Source: Trichoplax adhaerens
Taxonomy: Eukaryota > Placozoa > Uniplacotomia > Trichoplacea > Trichoplacidae
Assembly (NCBI RefSeq): GCF_000150275.1
Contig: NW_002060959.1
Span: 1,105,902 to 1,169,901 of the forward strand
Direction of reading: 5' to 3'
Length of the DNA: 64,000 bases
Shown: positions 61,501-64,000 of the stretch, one piece after another
Numbering within the stretch: the stretch's first letter is position 1
How the letters are laid out: every line of letters starts with the position of its first letter
Made by a program: the position numbers and the translations under genes
The notes under the pieces: generated by a model
The model's database searches: none
Told to the model about the DNA's origin: nothing
The model's input: the letters and a program-made list of their open reading frames with translations, nothing else

Positions 61501-63801
61501 CTATCAACAAATGCTTGCATGGCTAATCGGCGCTGTTCAATTCTACCACCCATGGTCTCAACATAAGCCTGACCGAGAAGAGAATTCAGCAAGCTCAACA
61601 TTTCATGGGCATAGACGTAACTAAACTGGCTGCCATTCACCATGATGCCATTATTGATTCATAAACAGATATAAGAAACATTTAATATCAGAATTACTGT
61701 TCTGTCACTAAATAGGATAGTAGCCTAGTCTTGCATATAGGTCAAAAATGAAATACTGATATTTATGCAGGAATTAGATACTATTAATGCATGTAAAAAA
61801 TTGCTATCGATATTTATGTTATTACCATTCTTGTATCTTTTGACTCTTTAATGATGTTATCTCAGTACGTGTTCCAAATTTCAGACCTTTCTCAGAGCAA
61901 CTAATGACATTATTGAAATTTTTAACTTGTAACGAGACAAGTGCTAACTTTGACCACAAATATAATTCTACGATGCAATCATTCCATGATATATTAGCTG
62001 ATTCTACCCATTTAATGGCCTATTAAAATTAATTTCAAGAAATGTTATTCAATTGGTATTAAATTTTGACTTCATTAATGCTGTTAAACATTTTTACTTG
62101 ATGTAATCGTTGAATTTTAATTATTTTATAATAATCTATCAGTCGGATGGAGTATCTCTTTAAAGCGAATAATTTAAAGTAAATTTAATCTATTTTGGTG
62201 CATTCTACATATATTATAATGGGTCATTACTTTAGAAATCTTACATCATTTAACGTTGGACAATTCACAAATTCTCCAAGTCCATTACGACTTGATGAAA
62301 TCATTTCAACAGCGGTGATTGCCTTTGATGCAGATAGTACCGGAGTTTTATTTTCATCATGTTCATGGGATAAGTTGCGTGGAATGTTTATATTTAATAA
62401 TTGGCGTAAATAAACCCATAAAGTTAACATTTTATGTCGTAACGATAAAGGTATCTTATTGTTGTCATTCGACCCATTCGTTAATGTTAATGCATTTTCA
62501 ATGATGTCCATTGCTTGTTTTAATTCAGGTGTTGCATCCGGATCAATGTTAATTATTCTAGGTACTTTCATACCTGCTGTAACTATGCTATTATCAGAGC
62601 CAGTCATACTAGATTGTACAGTACGATTACTAATAGCAGTATTCGAATGAGCGATTCCAGCAGTAGTATTGCCTCCACCTCCACCTCCACCTTTACCTTT
62701 TTCTACCTCTAAAGGTAAAACGATACGAGTAGGTAATTCGGGCAGCCATGGTTGAATAATTCCTTTAGCGAGAACATAGCTTATTTCGCTGTATAAGACA
62801 GATTCCCTACGAATACAATTTTCAAGGATTAAATGAACTGCTAAAATTGATAACTCGATATAAGCAATGGCAAACAGAATGATATTTTATGCGATATAAT
62901 GCTGCATGTCTCAAGATCTAATAGTCACATATAAGATATATATCGATTATTCGTCACTAAATAGTCGTACCCGTTGATTCCAATAGTCTTCATTGCAGTT
63001 AAGACTGGCTGAAAAACTGGTACGAATTCTCGGAAAGAGGCCTGATCAAATTTATGTTTGCAATAGTTCCATAAATAAGCTGCTGCGCTATAAACTAGCC
63101 ATGATTCACTTAATTCGCAACCAAGTTGTAATGCACGCTTAAAGTCGTTAATCGCTGTTTGCCACAATGATTTCACCCAATCACTAGTCAAAAATAAGTT
63201 AATAGATGTTAAGAGCAATATAATAATGTGCTAAAGATTAAAGCCCCTCATGCATAGCAACACTTTTCATAATATCATATCTTGTAATATGATGCATACC
63301 AATAAGTCTTCCAGTCTGGATCGTCCAGGGTATTTGTCACTTGATTTTTTTGTTTTAGTTTGGGATCCTGAGGAGGTGAAGGGCTATCTCCTAATAAAGT
63401 ACCTTCATCTCTAGACTTACAAAGATATGCCTGGACGGTAAGGTGTATTACATCAATCAGTATGCTGATAATTTATTAGCTTTTAATTAATTTTACCAAT
63501 CAAATTTCAAATTAGGTCGGAGATTAATTACATAATAATTCTATAGCTGACCTCTCCATGGATGCAATATACTTCAGCAAGTATCCTCATTAATTCAGTA
63601 TTGTTATGAGCCGTGATTTCTTCATTCGTGGCAACTAAATTTTGGACTTTTGGTAATGTTGTTTCTAATGAGCTATCATTAGCTCTGATAATATTCCAAC
63701 GACCATCATCATATAACAGACAGAATGTAGAAGCGACCCGAGCGACATCCCATACTTCTTGCTTACGTGCCAACTTTGCTAAATCGCTCCAAAGGCGTAC
63801 C
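49556..63801 (-). CDS. CFAP46: Cilia- and flagella-associated protein 46 (C-terminal part, 5' end outside window)
   Basis: Large TPR-rich protein of the axonemal central apparatus (C1d projection in Chlamydomonas FAP46). More than thirty small minus-strand exons follow human CFAP46 in order. The first exon in the window, 63801-63552, reads LAKLARKQEVWDVARVASTF. Later ones include 63191-62971 (ELSESWLVYSAAAYLWNY), about 62607-62240 (ENALTLTNGSNDNN), about 62030-61845, 61628-61500, 61027-60875, 59689-59330 (VKQLEALLRIHVIMAL), 58013-57760, 55520-55300, 51541-51347 (FLVILADKELLRLPLEA), about 50640-50456, 50326-50243, about 50091-49953 and about 49795-49556, ending in GLPNLIIN. It begins at roughly human residue 640, so the N-terminal quarter is beyond 64000. 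Low-complexity insertions include a glycine run near 62680 and an aspartate run near 59570. Alternating intron phases were checked for only part of the chain. Confidence 0.92.
49953..51541 (-). other. CHAT-like C-terminal domain of CFAP46, catalytic residues absent
   Basis: Within CFAP46, successive exons spell the landmarks of a CHAT fold. LVILADKELLRLPLEA resembles the VPDGxLxxLPFxAL entry strand. YLAPLNL then DCRLVVILDQAHS resembles the LDLxxxxLVVLSACET strand. TAALFTLSGVGSVVINQWGTK resembles the AFLLAGARSVVASLWxVDD segment. The usual His (HFAGHG) is replaced by FIYYAYERC and the usual Cys (LSAC) by LDQAHS, so no protease dyad is seen. This is a fold inference from motif order. Confidence 0.5.
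59560..59604 (-). repeat. GAT-codon microsatellite encoding an Asp run in CFAP46
   Basis: On the plus strand a CATCAT run, on the coding strand GAT/GAC/GAA codons giving about 11 consecutive Asp inside an acidic loop before the VKQLEALLRIHV helix. It lies in frame within the exon and is likely length-variable. Confidence 0.8.
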
Positions 63802-64000
63802 CTAAGTGAGAAGTAGAGTTATAAATAATCCCTTTAATAATTTGATTCTTTAATGCTTATTTTTGCCTTTTTTCTTAGTTTTACTAATTAATTATGGAGG
63901 AGATTTTTTAATTCAATTATAATACTATGCTTTCAGACAGAGCACAGCCGATTATGCAGTCATACTATTCATGGTATGGTAGTATGCGCCGTAAATTGCA

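Overview
The window is eukaryotic nuclear DNA from an early-branching animal. It is AT-rich and contains intron-rich metazoan genes with short GT-AG introns. These include PSMD4/Rpn10, an NSD-type histone methyltransferase, a BBS6/MKKS-like chaperonin, BNIP1/Sec20, a single-domain hexokinase and the ciliary central-apparatus protein CFAP46. A placozoan (Trichoplax/Hoilungia type) fits the gene content, compactness and near-human domain conservation, but this is an inference and not proven by the sequence. Exon joins were built by hand from splice-site and reading-phase consistency.

Layout from left to right: 1-2.5 kb has no recognisable gene. 2.5-6.8 kb holds two intronless, divergently transcribed GH20 beta-hexosaminidases, each ending in a KDEL-type ER-retrieval tetrapeptide. 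6.8-9.6 kb is gene-free and ends in a tandem array that reaches almost to the start codon of PSMD4 (9.65-13.55 kb, 11 exons). PSMD4 converges on an NSD-family H3K36 methyltransferase gene on the minus strand (14.78-18.66 kb, 5 exons). 18.7-23.6 kb is a gene desert with a ~60-bp satellite and a ~284-bp higher-order repeat. An MKKS/BBS6-like chaperonin gene follows (23.65-28.96 kb, first exon not found); one of its introns is filled by a degenerate tandem repeat.

On the minus strand at 29.5-34.4 kb lies the most interesting gene. Eighteen phase-compatible exons encode about 784 residues with two TIR domains followed by a SLOG (LSDAT-type) nucleotide-binding domain. The first TIR keeps the catalytic-type glutamate and the second has lost it. 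This joins in one animal protein the two domain types that form the bacterial Thoeris defence pathway (a TIR that makes a cyclic ADP-ribose signal and a SLOG that senses it).

BNIP1/Sec20 (36.6-38.1 kb, 5 exons) is followed by a 6.5-kb gene-poor stretch. That stretch ends in a ~160-bp tandem array lying against the first exon of hexokinase (44.7-49.0 kb, 6 exons). The rest (49.6-63.8 kb, minus strand) is the C-terminal part of CFAP46. Its N-terminal exons lie beyond the right edge, and its C-terminus looks like a catalytically dead CHAT domain behind the TPR region.

Functional links are loose, as expected for an animal chromosome. MKKS and CFAP46 both serve cilia. TACTGTAC-type self-complementary motifs recur in the non-coding stretches and are dense at 4.9, 8.5-9.6 and 43.4-44.5 kb.
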